Part shown: positions 45,680 through 54,384 of the stretch, piece by piece
How positions within the stretch are numbered: position 1 is the stretch's first letter
Layout: every line of letters begins with the position of its first letter
From: Filimonas lacunae
GTDB lineage: Bacteria; Bacteroidota; Bacteroidia; Chitinophagales; Chitinophagaceae
DNA: 64,000 nt
Reading direction: 5' to 3'
NCBI RefSeq assembly: GCF_002355595.1
Contig: NZ_AP017422.1
Coordinates: 3,596,001-3,660,000 of the forward strand
The notes under the pieces: model-generated
The model's database searches: none
What the model was told of the DNA's origin: nothing
Seen by the model: the letters and a program-made list of their open reading frames with translations, nothing else
Program-made: the position numbers and the translations under genes

Positions 45680-47162
45680 AAAACTCCCAGGCATTATTTT
45701 GAAAAATATTATGCACTACTTCATCCGAGCTAATATCCCTATTACGAGGCTGCTTCAGGTTATTAGCATCTTTCAAATAATTGTACGCATGCCTTTCCAG
45801 ATAAGCCTTTAAAGCAGGGTAATCTTCCACCGTCCAAAAACTATTTATAGGATCCACAATACCATCATAGTCCGATCCTATCGCTAAAGTACCCCAGCTA
45901 TATCTATCATTAGCATCCAATAATTCAGCTACATATTGAATTTGAAACCAAAGCAATTCACTCCGGTAATGCATAATTTTATTTCTGAATATGGAATGCC
46001 GAGTGTGCTTCAACTTCTCCTTACTTGCCACTCTTCGCTCATCCAATTGCAAACCAAAAATGCCTCCGGTTTTTTCTATCAGCAATATTTCATCATCGTA
46101 GAAATTGATTTCTTCCTGAAAAAAGTCATTGCCCAGTTTAGGATAGTCCGAGACATTTCTCCCATATGTAGGCAGTCCATTGCAAGCACCATGACTTACT
46201 ATTACTGGCACATCTCGATATTTATATTCACGGATCTTTAAATACTCAATGCGTCCTTCCGGGCTAAGATGTTTAATATCTATTAGAATTCTGTCATTAT
46301 TCTGATTATTCAATAAAATATCCAGCACTTTTCTACCTGTATCCGTAAAGCCATAACGAAATCCCCTTTCCTGATCACAAACTTTAGCCACAGTACTATT
46401 CAGGCTTTTGCTATGACCACATAACTGATTATAAAAATGATGAGAAAAAGTAACAAAAAACGGTCTATACTTCATGCTCTTTAAAACCTGAGCATTTGCC
46501 AAAATCTCCTCTATATTAGCAGGCTCTTCAGGACCATCTTCCTTATTATAAACCAAACCACAATTAAGTACATGCATCCCTTCAATAGAAGGAATAACAG
46601 CGATGGTAAGTAATGCTTTCCTATCACCTGCTTCTGCATTACGCATGGCTTCTTCGTTTAAAAGCATCACCTCGTTCAACTCTGCAAAGTTTTTTACTAA
46701 CCGATAAGCGAATTTCTTGCCATCAATGGTAACAACCTGTCCATTCATCTTCTCCAGAAATTCAATCTCCGCTTTCAAATCCATGAAATAATCATTCATT
46801 CCTTGAATAGCATCGATTCTCTTACCACCAATCTCCACTAAAAAATCCTCTATCCAATCTGCCGAGAGCCCTGTACCTAGCTTGTTATTAAAAAACCATT
46901 TTTCAATACACCCCAATGCAACAGTTATTACCAACAACTGTCCATAAGAAGATGCGGTGAAATTAGTTTGCGAAAACTTAGTGAGCCCCAACAGATTATT
47001 CAACGCTTTATCCAGCAAATGCGGTGGATCATAATGCCACATACTGGAAGCCGCAGTTGGATTAGACGACTGTTTACCATCCTGTTTATAGGAAGCCCCC
47101 ACCGGTTTATAAGTGGGATGACAGTGCAAATCGATGAAAAACTCTATAGACGGCGCTTGCAT
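45663..47162 (-). CDS. M19-like metal-dependent amidohydrolase/dipeptidase homologue
   Basis: 499 residues without signal peptide. The N-terminal metal motif DLHCHPT (11-17), a Glu in AVIPSIEGMHVL, His-containing VTFSHHFYNQLCGHSKSLN, IDIKHLSPEG, VIVSHGACNG and AIGSDYDGIVDP follow the order of metal ligands in renal-dipeptidase-like (M19) enzymes. Sequence otherwise diverges and is longer than typical M19 (about 350-400), with an inserted helical region near 60-150. Function may be dipeptide hydrolysis or a related amide or lactone cleavage. Co-directional with the secreted protein at 47167, 4 bp apart, so they form an operon. The gene reads AT-richer than most of the window, suggesting recent acquisition. 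Confidence 0.7.
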   Translation of the reverse strand: MQAPSIEFFIDLHCHPTYKPVGASYKQDGKQSSNPTAASSMWHYDPPHLLDKALNNLLGLTKFSQTNFTASSYGQLLVITVALGCIEKWFFNNKLGTGLSADWIEDFLVEIGGKRIDAIQGMNDYFMDLKAEIEFLEKMNGQVVTIDGKKFAYRLVKNFAELNEVMLLNEEAMRNAEAGDRKALLTIAVIPSIEGMHVLNCGLVYNKEDGPEEPANIEEILANAQVLKSMKYRPFFVTFSHHFYNQLCGHSKSLNSTVAKVCDQERGFRYGFTDTGRKVLDILLNNQNNDRILIDIKHLSPEGRIEYLKIREYKYRDVPVIVSHGACNGLPTYGRNVSDYPKLGNDFFQEEINFYDDEILLIEKTGGIFGLQLDERRVASKEKLKHTRHSIFRNKIMHYRSELLWFQIQYVAELLDANDRYSWGTLAIGSDYDGIVDPINSFWTVEDYPALKAYLERHAYNYLKDANNLKQPRNRDISSDEVVHNIFQNNAWEFFKRWY

Positions 47163-47166
47163 ATCA

Positions 47167-48438
47167 CTAATTTAATTTTAAAGGAAAACCACCTGTAAAT
47201 CCGATATAAGTATAAGGCTGCGCTCCTGACAATCCAGGCACCTGTCCTTTTTTAGATAAAATCGGAATCCATATTTCTGCCTTTATGTTTTTCAACCTAA
47301 GTCCCAATGAAATCTCCATTCCTGAAAAATTTAACTGCGTAGAACCTAGAATCTGCTTTCTTAACTCATCAGCCTCATTGCGCGCAACATCACCTGCAAG
47401 CCATCTTTGGGTATAACCAACACCTAATGTAATAGAGTAATCCCTTCTTATTTCCACATCTCTTTTCATGAATTCATGAAAAATGCCAGCGTGCAATGAC
47501 ATATTAGCACCTTTGGTAGCCGTAGCCGTTTTTGTGTCATACCAATTGCGATTAGAACCTTCAAAAGAAATGTAACCGCCGGAAATGAATCCCCATAAAG
47601 CTTCTGGACAATCTCCCCTATTAAAAGTTCCTGCAGCATCTCTTTTGGTAAGATACCCCCTAAGCGAAAAACCAAATGCCTGACCGGAATTAGTAGGCAG
47701 TAATACACTATTACCAAACTCTGATTTATTGGTAATAGTACCGGCATCATTATATATTGTTTTTAAAGTATCTGCTGTAGAAGCTACATTCACTGTCATT
47801 GACACTTCAATGCTGTGCAAAATTCCATACCTGGCAGGCAAAGCCTCTCTATAAATAACACCTATACCTGTGTTAGCAGGCAATCCAGAGCCATTGGTTA
47901 ATGATTTCTGTACATTGGCATCACCTACAAATTCAATAATAGGAGCAGGCAAAGCCTTAGGTGTATTAGTAGTAGCAGACCATGCAACTGGCTGAATAAG
48001 CACCCTATGTAAAGGATCGGCAGCTGCCACAGCTGAAGCAAGTTTAATATCAAAATACTCATCTAAAGCAAGTGGCGCCACTGCCTGTGTTGCGATATGA
48101 ACTACAAAGAAAATAGTATCCCGGTTATTACTAAAACTAGCTTTAGGAATTACATAACCACCCACAGGCAGGTTTACAATAGAAGCCTGTCCCGTTTGCA
48201 CACCACAGGCAGTGCTACTAACATTTGTTACCGTAAAAACTACCGGCATATCAGCAGTCGGGGCTGCACCCCAAAACTCTACCGGTACTTTTATATCTTG
48301 CACAATAAGACTATTACCACCAGCAACACTTTTTAAATAATTAATGGATGATTGCGTGGAAAGGATATTCACATTGGTTTGAGCTGATGCTGCAAATGCA
48401 GCAATAACAGCCATAAGCAGGATGGTTGCTTTTTTCAT
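47167..48438 (-). CDS. secreted outer-membrane-type protein, unknown function
   Basis: 423 residues with a signal peptide (MKKATILLMAVIAAFAASAQ). Residues ~20-190 carry a Calx-beta-like or beta-sandwich pattern (VPVEFWGAAPTADMPVVFTV, PKASFSNNRDTIFFVVHI). The C-terminal ~230 residues alternate strands with aromatic girdles and end in YIGFTGGFPLKLN, typical of a small outer-membrane beta-barrel. It could be a surface-exposed domain on a barrel anchor. Sits 4 bp upstream of the M19-like gene. No family recognised with confidence. Confidence 0.7.
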   Translation of the reverse strand: MKKATILLMAVIAAFAASAQTNVNILSTQSSINYLKSVAGGNSLIVQDIKVPVEFWGAAPTADMPVVFTVTNVSSTACGVQTGQASIVNLPVGGYVIPKASFSNNRDTIFFVVHIATQAVAPLALDEYFDIKLASAVAAADPLHRVLIQPVAWSATTNTPKALPAPIIEFVGDANVQKSLTNGSGLPANTGIGVIYREALPARYGILHSIEVSMTVNVASTADTLKTIYNDAGTITNKSEFGNSVLLPTNSGQAFGFSLRGYLTKRDAAGTFNRGDCPEALWGFISGGYISFEGSNRNWYDTKTATATKGANMSLHAGIFHEFMKRDVEIRRDYSITLGVGYTQRWLAGDVARNEADELRKQILGSTQLNFSGMEISLGLRLKNIKAEIWIPILSKKGQVPGLSGAQPYTYIGFTGGFPLKLN

Positions 48439-48856
48439 ATAATTGATTATTTATGAGCAAAGGTTTCGCTAGCCAAACACCGCAATCCAACCGTCACTTT
48501 TACTACAGCACAGCAATATTAGCAATTCAGTATAATTATTTAACACAAATTTTAATATATTTTTTATTCCCATCTAATAAGAATAGAAAAACAATATCAT
48601 TCTACAAGCATCGCTACCCAACATTGTATTCATAAATTATTTTATTAACATAAAAACCATAATTATAACCCCAATAAATAATTAAAACACCTGCATTATT
48701 AACAAGCTTATACCCCCATTTCTTTGATGGCGCGAAAGCTCATTCGTAAATACCCCACGTCACTCTAAACAAAATGAACAACAAACAAATCAATACATTA
48801 CAGAAACAAACTATAGCTTGGTCATTTTAAAACGTTAAACCATATTATTACGAAAC
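48439..48856. other. AT-rich intergenic stretch, nothing recognised
   Basis: Very AT-rich DNA between the secreted-protein gene and the short reading frame at 48857. No convincing promoter box, terminator or gene seen; the only plus-strand frame (from 48453) has poor composition. Confidence 0.5.
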
Positions 48857-49009
48857 TTAGTGATGGTGACATGCGGTAATTTCTTTACTCTTTAAACTGT
48901 CAATATCAAATAAATAAGCTGTTTTGTCAATAATATTAGCTATAGACTTATCGCTTCCGGCAAATTCTGTTACTGTACTCAACCAGAGTGAGGGTATTGC
49001 TATCTTCAT
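48857..49009 (-). CDS. possible 50-residue peptide gene
   Basis: An ATG frame on the minus strand gives MKIAIPSLWLSTVTEFAGSD... ending in ...KEITACHHH. It has balanced composition, one Trp, one Cys and a terminal His triplet, and no transmembrane segment. A near -7 box (TATCTTTC) lies upstream on the minus strand. The next minus-strand gene is the secreted protein at 48438. It might be a small secreted or modified peptide precursor, but chance is not excluded in AT-rich DNA. Confidence 0.35.
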   Translation of the reverse strand: MKIAIPSLWLSTVTEFAGSDKSIANIIDKTAYLFDIDSLKSKEITACHHH

Positions 49010-49146
49010 GAGACACGAAAGATATTAAGTAAAATCAGACAGGGAAATAACTGAAAACGGGGATATTTTTCTAAAAAAATGACAAAAATCATATACCAGT
49101 TAACAACCACCATTTTAACGACCTGTACCCCTTCTATTTTCGCACC

Positions 49147-49490
49147 ATGATCAGTTTAACCACAGCAATGGGTGAGTTTGTAAGCCCCAAAATATTTTAC
49201 GCCACCCGCATATACCTCGCATTGTTTTTAATTAGCAATTACTATGGCCATCTCCGTGTTGCGCCTATGGAAATTTGCACAAACACATAGAACCTTTATA
49301 TGAAAAATTATTATAGATAGAAATAGCAACAGGCATCACAGCCGGTGAAAATATCCTCATTCGTTTTCTGAAAGATGTTGGCAAAAGCTACAATGAATTT
49401 ATTGAAGACATTATCACCCACGGCCAACTGCGTGAAGACAAACAGCAGATAGAGAAAAAAGGCTTTTACCCACTCTTATTTCCCAGGTTG
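49147..49490 (+). pseudogene. decayed copy of the PAS-domain gene at 59843
   Basis: The first ~13 codons (ATGATCAGTTTAACC...), a middle scrap resembling RHPDMPRVIFK, and the C-terminal half (NYYG...APMEI... to ...KKGF) match the intact gene at 59843-60454, but the PAS core is deleted in at least two places and an in-frame TAG interrupts it after MEICTNT. Homology also covers about 85 bp upstream of the start (from about 49066), so it is a duplication that carried the promoter and then decayed. The final bases run into the promoter of arsR. Confidence 0.85.
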
Positions 49491-49534
49491 CCGCCTCTCC
49501 CCTCTTCAAAAAAGATTTTTGCAGCTCCCCAATC

Positions 49535-49552
49535 TATCGTAATATTGCGATA
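49535..49552. promoter_or_regulatory. ArsR operator TATCGTAATATTGCGATA
   Basis: An 18-bp inverted repeat with a single mismatched pair, ending at the first base of the arsR start codon. The core matches the GCAATATTGC sequence at 49903-49918 in front of arsM. Expected to mediate arsenite-responsive autorepression. Confidence 0.75.
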
Positions 49553-49884
49553 TGGGAGCTACAAAATCAGATCTCTTCACCCAACAGCAAAACCAGATAG
49601 CCAATATGGCTAAAGCACTCGCGCATCCTGCCCGTATTGCCATCCTGCAATACCTGGTAAAGAAAAACGCCTGTGTTTGTGGTGATTTGGTGGAGGAACT
49701 GGGATTAGCGCAGGCAACTACTTCGCAACACTTAAAAGAACTGAAAAATGCCGGTATTATTCAGGGAGCTATTGAGGGCGTGAATGTTTGTTACTGTATT
49801 AACCCAAAGGTGTGGAACGAATACAAAGAATTATTTGCCGGTTTCTTCAAAGAAGTGAACCTGGCCGGTCAAAAGTGCTGCTGA
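49552..49884 (+). CDS. arsR: ArsR-family metalloregulator
   Basis: 110 residues, winged-helix. The metal-binding motif region has CVCGDL (residues 40-45), the variant of the ELCVCDL motif of arsenite sensors. The recognition helix is QATTSQHLKELKNAG. A CYC pair (VCYCIN) follows the wing and two Cys close the protein (GQKCC). It should release DNA on arsenite binding. It leads the operon arsR-arsM-acr3-arsC and has the operator at 49535 overlapping its start. Confidence 0.93.
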   Translation: MGATKSDLFTQQQNQIANMAKALAHPARIAILQYLVKKNACVCGDLVEELGLAQATTSQHLKELKNAGIIQGAIEGVNVCYCINPKVWNEYKELFAGFFKEVNLAGQKCC

Positions 49885-49902
49885 TTTTTTTTGCAGCCAC
49901 CC

Positions 49903-49918
49903 ATCGCAATATTGCAAT
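49903..49918. promoter_or_regulatory. second ArsR operator ATCGCAATATTGCAAT
   Basis: Contains the perfect palindrome GCAATATTGC between arsR and arsM, 7 bp before the arsM ATG. Shares its core with the operator at 49535, indicating separate control of the downstream genes. Confidence 0.7.
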
Positions 49919-49924
49919 TAAACA

Positions 49925-50776
49925 ATGAATGTACATGCCATGGCAACAGAACAGGAACTGAAAGAACTGGTAAGGCAGAAATATAGTGACATAGCCTTAC
50001 AGGATAAAGACACCAACGCAGCATCGTGCTGTGGTGCAGGTGGCTGCTCTACCGAGGTGTATAATATTATGAGCGATGACTACACTACCCTGGAAGGCTA
50101 CCATGCCGATGCCGATTTGGGTTTGGGTTGTGGCCTACCCACTCAGTTTGCCCGCATTCAAAAAGGCGATACGGTCATTGACCTGGGTAGTGGTGCCGGC
50201 AACGACTGCTTTATAGCCCGTAATGAAACAGGTGAAACGGGCAAAGTAATAGGCATTGATTTTACACCCGCTATGATTGATAAAGCCCGCAACAATGCAA
50301 CCGCAAGGGGCTTTTCGAATGTAGACTTTATACAAGGCGATATTGAAAACATGCCGTTGGCTGCCAATATAGCCGATGTAGTGGTAAGCAACTGCGTATT
50401 AAACCTGGTACCGAATAAAGATGCAGTGTTGAAAGAGATTTTTCGTGTGCTGAAACCTGGTGGACATTTCAGTATTTCTGATATAGTGCTGGAAGGGGAT
50501 TTACCTGCCGGTATTCAACAAGCCGCCGAAATGTATGCGGGTTGTGTAGCCGGTGCTATTCAAAAAGAGGTGTACCTGCAACTGATACATACCAATGGCT
50601 TTACGCAAGTTACCGTGCAGAAAGAAAAGGTAATTACCATACCAGATGACATCCTTTCCAGCTATTTATCTGCTGAACAAATAACGGCTTTTAACAACAG
50701 CAGCACTGGCATTTACAGCATTACGGTATATGCCGAAAAACCGGAAGCATGCTGCCCTCCCGGTTGTTGTAAATAG
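49925..50776 (+). CDS. arsM: arsenite S-adenosylmethionine methyltransferase
   Basis: 283 residues. SAM-binding motif [15 protein letters not shown] with GIDFTP, and the arsenic-binding cysteines seen in ArsM: CCGAGGC (near residue 35), SNCVLNL and [10 protein letters not shown]-terminus CCPPGCC is Cys-rich. It methylates As(III) to volatile or less toxic methylarsenicals. Start at 49925; a second ATG five codons in is possible. Directly downstream of an ArsR operator. Confidence 0.93.
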   Translation: MNVHAMATEQELKELVRQKYSDIALQDKDTNAASCCGAGGCSTEVYNIMSDDYTTLEGYHADADLGLGCGLPTQFARIQKGDTVIDLGSGAGNDCFIARNETGETGKVIGIDFTPAMIDKARNNATARGFSNVDFIQGDIENMPLAANIADVVVSNCVLNLVPNKDAVLKEIFRVLKPGGHFSISDIVLEGDLPAGIQQAAEMYAGCVAGAIQKEVYLQLIHTNGFTQVTVQKEKVITIPDDILSSYLSAEQITAFNNSSTGIYSITVYAEKPEACCPPGCCK

Positions 50777-50814
50777 CCATAACCGTTTCCGTACAATATT
50801 ATAACCACTCCCAT

Positions 50815-51891
50815 ATGTCAGCAAACCATTGCGCTCCTGCGCAGGAACGTAAAAAACTGAGCTTTTTAGACCGGTATTTAACGCTATGGATATTTTTAGC
50901 GATGGCTGTAGGCGTAACAGTCGGGTATTATATGCCGGCTGTTCCTGCCCATATACAGGCACTGTCAAGCGGTACCACCAATATTCCATTAGCTATTGGT
51001 TTAATACTGATGATGTATCCACCGCTGGCCAAAGTGCGTTATGAAAAAATGGGCGAAGTATTTCACAACACCAAAGTGCTGGGAGCCTCATTAGTACTCA
51101 ACTGGATCATCGGCCCTATACTGATGTTTGTATTAGCCATTGCATTTTTGCATGGTTATCCCGAATACATGGTGGGTTTAATTCTCATTGGTCTTGCCCG
51201 TTGCATAGCCATGGTAATAGTATGGAATGAACTGGCAGAAGGGAACCGGGAATATGCTGCCGGGCTGGTAGCATTCAACAGCATCTTCCAGGTATTACTG
51301 TACAGTGTGTATGCTTATGTTTTTATTACCGTGCTACCTCCTTTGTTTGGACTGAAAGGCATCAACGTTTCCATTACCATGCCGGCCATAGCTCAAAGCG
51401 TAGCTATTTACCTGGGCATTCCCTTTGCTGCGGGCATCATCAGCCGCTACGCGCTGTTACGACTTAAAGGGGAAGCATGGCTTACACAAACATTCATACC
51501 CTTTATCTCTCCTATCACGCTGATAGCATTGCTTTTTACTATTGTAGTGATGTTTAGTCTGAAAGGACAACTGATTATACAAATACCACTGGATGTAGTT
51601 CGCATAGCGATACCCTTAGTGATATATTTTATTGTCATGTTTGTATTGAGCTTTTTTATGGGCAAAGCACTGGGGGCCGATTATGCGCGAAACGCTTCTA
51701 TTGCATTCACTGCTACCGGCAACAACTTTGAACTGGCCATAGCGGTAGCTATAGGTGTATTTGGCATGAACAGCGGACAAGCTTTTGCAGGTGTTATTGG
51801 GCCGCTGGTAGAAGTGCCGGCGCTGATAGCATTGGTAAACCTGGCGTTCTGGTTCAGAAAAAAATATTACCCATTCCCAACCACTACGTAA
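50815..51891 (+). CDS. acr3: ACR3-family arsenite efflux transporter
   Basis: 358 residues, ten hydrophobic helices (for example [17 protein letters not shown] and [17 protein letters not shown]). The conserved Cys of the family lies in [13 protein letters not shown], and [15 protein letters not shown] near the C-terminus is the conserved helix. It exports arsenite as antiporter. It follows arsM by 38 bp. Confidence 0.93.
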   Translation: MSANHCAPAQERKKLSFLDRYLTLWIFLAMAVGVTVGYYMPAVPAHIQALSSGTTNIPLAIGLILMMYPPLAKVRYEKMGEVFHNTKVLGASLVLNWIIGPILMFVLAIAFLHGYPEYMVGLILIGLARCIAMVIVWNELAEGNREYAAGLVAFNSIFQVLLYSVYAYVFITVLPPLFGLKGINVSITMPAIAQSVAIYLGIPFAAGIISRYALLRLKGEAWLTQTFIPFISPITLIALLFTIVVMFSLKGQLIIQIPLDVVRIAIPLVIYFIVMFVLSFFMGKALGADYARNASIAFTATGNNFELAIAVAIGVFGMNSGQAFAGVIGPLVEVPALIALVNLAFWFRKKYYPFPTTT

Positions 51892-51920
51892 CCATTCTAT
51901 TCATAAACCATTTTCCACTG

Positions 51921-52625
51921 ATGAAATCATTGATGTTGATTATAGGGATAAGCTCCCTGATTATATTGTCTTCTTTTCAATCATCTAAAACAACAAAAAT
52001 GCAACTGTACCCGGCTATTGTAGCCTATATTCAAACAGCCGAAAAAGGCATTGCAGCCATTCCTGCTGAAAGAAAAACGCAGCTGGACAGCATTACCACC
52101 TACGTAAAACAGAAGATAAACAAAGGCCAAATCGCCAACCTTATTTTCATTTGCACCCATAACTCACGCCGAAGCCATACCGCCCAGCTATGGGCCGCCG
52201 CAGCAGCTGCCTATTACGGAGTGGATGGCGTTGCCAACTATTCAGGCGGTACAGAAATAACTGCCTTTAACCTGAGTGCCATTAAGGCTTTAACCGATGC
52301 AGGTTTTTCTATAGAGGTAGCCACACCAGGCAAGAACCCTGTATTTGAAGTTAAGCTGGGCAATAATCTGCCTGCTATTCCTGCCTTTTCTAAAAAGTAT
52401 ATGGACGAACCTAATCCTGCTAAAGATTTTGCAGCAGTGATGACCTGTTCGCATGCAGATGAATCATGCCCCTTTGTAGCTGGTGCAGATGGCCGTATAG
52501 CTATTCCTTATGAAGATCCTAAAGCATTTGATGGCACACCACGGCAGGATGCAGCTTATAAAGAGCGTTGCCTGCAAATTGCTACAGAAATGTTGTATGT
52601 GTTTGGGCAGTTGAAGAAAAATTAA
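51921..52625 (+). CDS. arsenate reductase-like low-molecular-weight phosphatase
   Basis: 234 residues. The catalytic loop is CTHNSRR (C-x5-R) near residue 75, followed by SHTAQLW, as in thioredoxin-coupled ArsC and LMW protein tyrosine phosphatases; DPKAFDG supplies the acid loop area. Context (arsR-arsM-acr3) supports arsenate reduction. The first 26 residues (MKSLMLIIGISSLIILSSF...) look like a signal peptide, odd for a cytoplasmic reductase; an internal ATG at 51999 gives MQLYPAIVAYIQ, which resembles the usual start. Confidence 0.85.
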   Translation: MKSLMLIIGISSLIILSSFQSSKTTKMQLYPAIVAYIQTAEKGIAAIPAERKTQLDSITTYVKQKINKGQIANLIFICTHNSRRSHTAQLWAAAAAAYYGVDGVANYSGGTEITAFNLSAIKALTDAGFSIEVATPGKNPVFEVKLGNNLPAIPAFSKKYMDEPNPAKDFAAVMTCSHADESCPFVAGADGRIAIPYEDPKAFDGTPRQDAAYKERCLQIATEMLYVFGQLKKN

Positions 52626-52673
52626 AGATCTCCATAAACTAAAATAGCTCGTTCCCCTTGAGTTTTATCATAG

Positions 52674-52697
52674 AGAAGCCGGGTAATCCCGGCTTCT
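52674..52697 (+). terminator. intrinsic terminator of the arsenic operon
   Basis: A perfect 10-bp stem (AGAAGCCGGG with CCCGGCTTCT), TAAT loop, then TATTCCTTT. Confidence 0.85.
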
Positions 52698-52818
52698 TAT
52701 TCCTTTAGCTTTACTGGAACCAAACAACTTTTACCGGAGAGCCTATTTTCAGGAAGAAAAGCAACATTTGCCCCTATTACTATACAAAGATGTTTTTATA
52801 TTGCCCCTCCTATATTGT

Positions 52819-53214
52819 ATGGAAAAACTCTTGATCATTAACGGTAATAACATTCACGACATCCCCTCTTTTTACGATGAGATCAACCGTGTATTTATGT
52901 CGGAGGAAGACTGGCTGCTGGATCAGCATCTGGATGCCCTGAGTGAACTGTTACGGGGCGGCATAGGTGCCATTACAGCAGGCAAGCCTACTATTATCAG
53001 GTGGGACAATATAGATGCCAGCAGGGAAGCACTGGGCAAAGAAGCTACTGCACAATACTACCTGAGTAAGTTTGACAACACCCCTCATGTATTTGGAACT
53101 CCCTGGATAGATCAACAACTACAGGCACTGGAAGCCGGCGAAGGCAAAACCTATTTTGAGTTGATACTCGATATCATTGCAGAACATCCCCATATCAAAC
53201 TGCTGACGAACTAA
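52819..53214 (+). CDS. barstar-family protein
   Basis: 131 residues from the ATG at 52819; an earlier in-frame start adds a hydrophobic stretch (MPLLLYKDVFILPLLYC) that is not native to the family. Barstar-like features: LIINGNNIHDIPSFYDEINR at the start, DQHLDALSELLRGGIG, PTIIRWDN, and C-terminal YFELILDIIAEHPHI. Barstars inhibit barnase-type ribonucleases. No ribonuclease toxin gene is adjacent; standalone barstars may guard against incoming toxins. Confidence 0.85.
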   Translation: MEKLLIINGNNIHDIPSFYDEINRVFMSEEDWLLDQHLDALSELLRGGIGAITAGKPTIIRWDNIDASREALGKEATAQYYLSKFDNTPHVFGTPWIDQQLQALEAGEGKTYFELILDIIAEHPHIKLLTN

Positions 53215-53283
53215 TATCCACTTTCCCCCTTTCTTTCTTCCCACATTAAAATGTTGTTAAGAAAAGGCCTTGACAGAAAATGA

Positions 53284-53314
53284 TTTGGCGGTAAAGAAAT
53301 TACCACTAACTTTG
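53284..53314 (+). promoter_or_regulatory. canonical Bacteroidota promoter TTTG-N19-TAACTTTG
   Basis: -33 TTTG at 53284-53287 and -7 TAACTTTG at 53307-53314 with 19 bp between, 40 bp before the ATG at 53354. It fixes the start of the following gene. Confidence 0.75.
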
Positions 53315-53353
53315 AATTCCAAAGCACTTTTACCATACACAAAACAAACCAGT

Positions 53354-53644
53354 ATGACACTGCCCAACAAAAGACTCATTCTGATTATGTTATCAGTACC
53401 AGCCTTGCTATTGATACCTTTTATTGCCATGCAGCTTACCCAGGAAGTGAACTGGAGCCTGTTTGACTTTTTAGTGGCTGGCGTACTGCTTACAGGTGCA
53501 GGTTTATTATTGGAGCTGGTGTTGCGAAAGGTAACCACGCTACGCTACAGGCTGATGCTGAGTGCGGCTGTTTTTATTGCTTTGTTGCTGGTATGGGCCG
53601 AACTGGCTGTAGGCGTGTTTGGAACCCCATTTGCCGGTAATTAA
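53354..53644 (+). CDS. small integral membrane protein
   Basis: 96 residues with three hydrophobic helices: LILIMLSVPALLLIPFIAM, LFDFLVAGVLLTGAGLLLEL, and LMLSAAVFIALLLVWAELAV. The start at 53354 is preferred over an upstream frame extension because the promoter lies inside the extension. Unknown function; the C-terminal VFGTPFAGN may be conserved in relatives. Confidence 0.8.
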   Translation: MTLPNKRLILIMLSVPALLLIPFIAMQLTQEVNWSLFDFLVAGVLLTGAGLLLELVLRKVTTLRYRLMLSAAVFIALLLVWAELAVGVFGTPFAGN

Positions 53645-53746
53645 TATCCTGCCGCCATAAACAAACATTAACATATGAAACACTTTATTCCCCCCTTTGT
53701 TAGGTAATTTTAGGATGGCGTTTACTTCACTTCAAATCCTTATACT

Positions 53747-54373
53747 ATGGATAAAAAAACAATACGCGACGCTTACAAAACCTATTGGCTGGAAAATGGT
53801 AAAAAGCCGGTATCGGTATACACTTTCTGCCAGCAGCTAAACATCACAGAAACAGCTTTTTATGATAATTACTCCGCTTTTGAAGCAGTGGACAAAGACA
53901 TCTGGCTTTCGTTCTTTGAAGACACGCTGCATAAGCTGAAAGAAGATGAAACCTACCGCAATTACTCCGTGCGCGAAAAGTTGCTGACGTTTTATTTTGT
54001 GTGGGTACAGCAGCTGCGCGAAAACAGAAGCTTTATTCTTTTACAGAAAGAGCAATACCTCGCCCCCACCACGCACTTACGTAAGCTGGAAAACTTTCGC
54101 ATTGCTTTTTACGACTACATACGGGAGTTATTAAAAGAAGGCTATCAAACGGGCGAGGTAAAAGAACGCAAATTTATATCCGATCAATATGTACATGGCT
54201 TCTGGCTACAGGCGCTATTTGTGCTTCGTTACTGGATAAAAGACAGCAGCGACCGTTTTGAAATGACAGACGCTGCTATAGAAAAAGCCGTGAACCTGAG
54301 CTTTCAATTCATCAGCTCTAACACACTGGACGGCCTATTAGACTTTGGAAAATTTATGTTTGCAGGGAAATAA
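53747..54373 (+). CDS. TetR-like transcriptional regulator
   Basis: 208 residues. The N-terminal 50 residues fit a TetR helix-turn-helix (YTFCQQLNITETAFYDNYSA), less canonical than the 688 gene. The rest is helical (TetR C-terminal type; VWVQQLRENRSFILLQKEQY). Followed 11 bp later by the ABC1-family kinase, with which it probably forms an operon. Confidence 0.75.
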   Translation: MDKKTIRDAYKTYWLENGKKPVSVYTFCQQLNITETAFYDNYSAFEAVDKDIWLSFFEDTLHKLKEDETYRNYSVREKLLTFYFVWVQQLRENRSFILLQKEQYLAPTTHLRKLENFRIAFYDYIRELLKEGYQTGEVKERKFISDQYVHGFWLQALFVLRYWIKDSSDRFEMTDAAIEKAVNLSFQFISSNTLDGLLDFGKFMFAGK

Positions 54374-54384
54374 GAAACGTGGCA

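Noticed and set aside
48453-48635. Plus-strand frame in AT-rich gap
   Set aside because: Tyr/Ile-rich chance translation of AT-rich DNA without promoter.
52819-53214. Complete barnase-barstar toxin-antitoxin pair
   Set aside because: No ribonuclease gene is adjacent on either strand.
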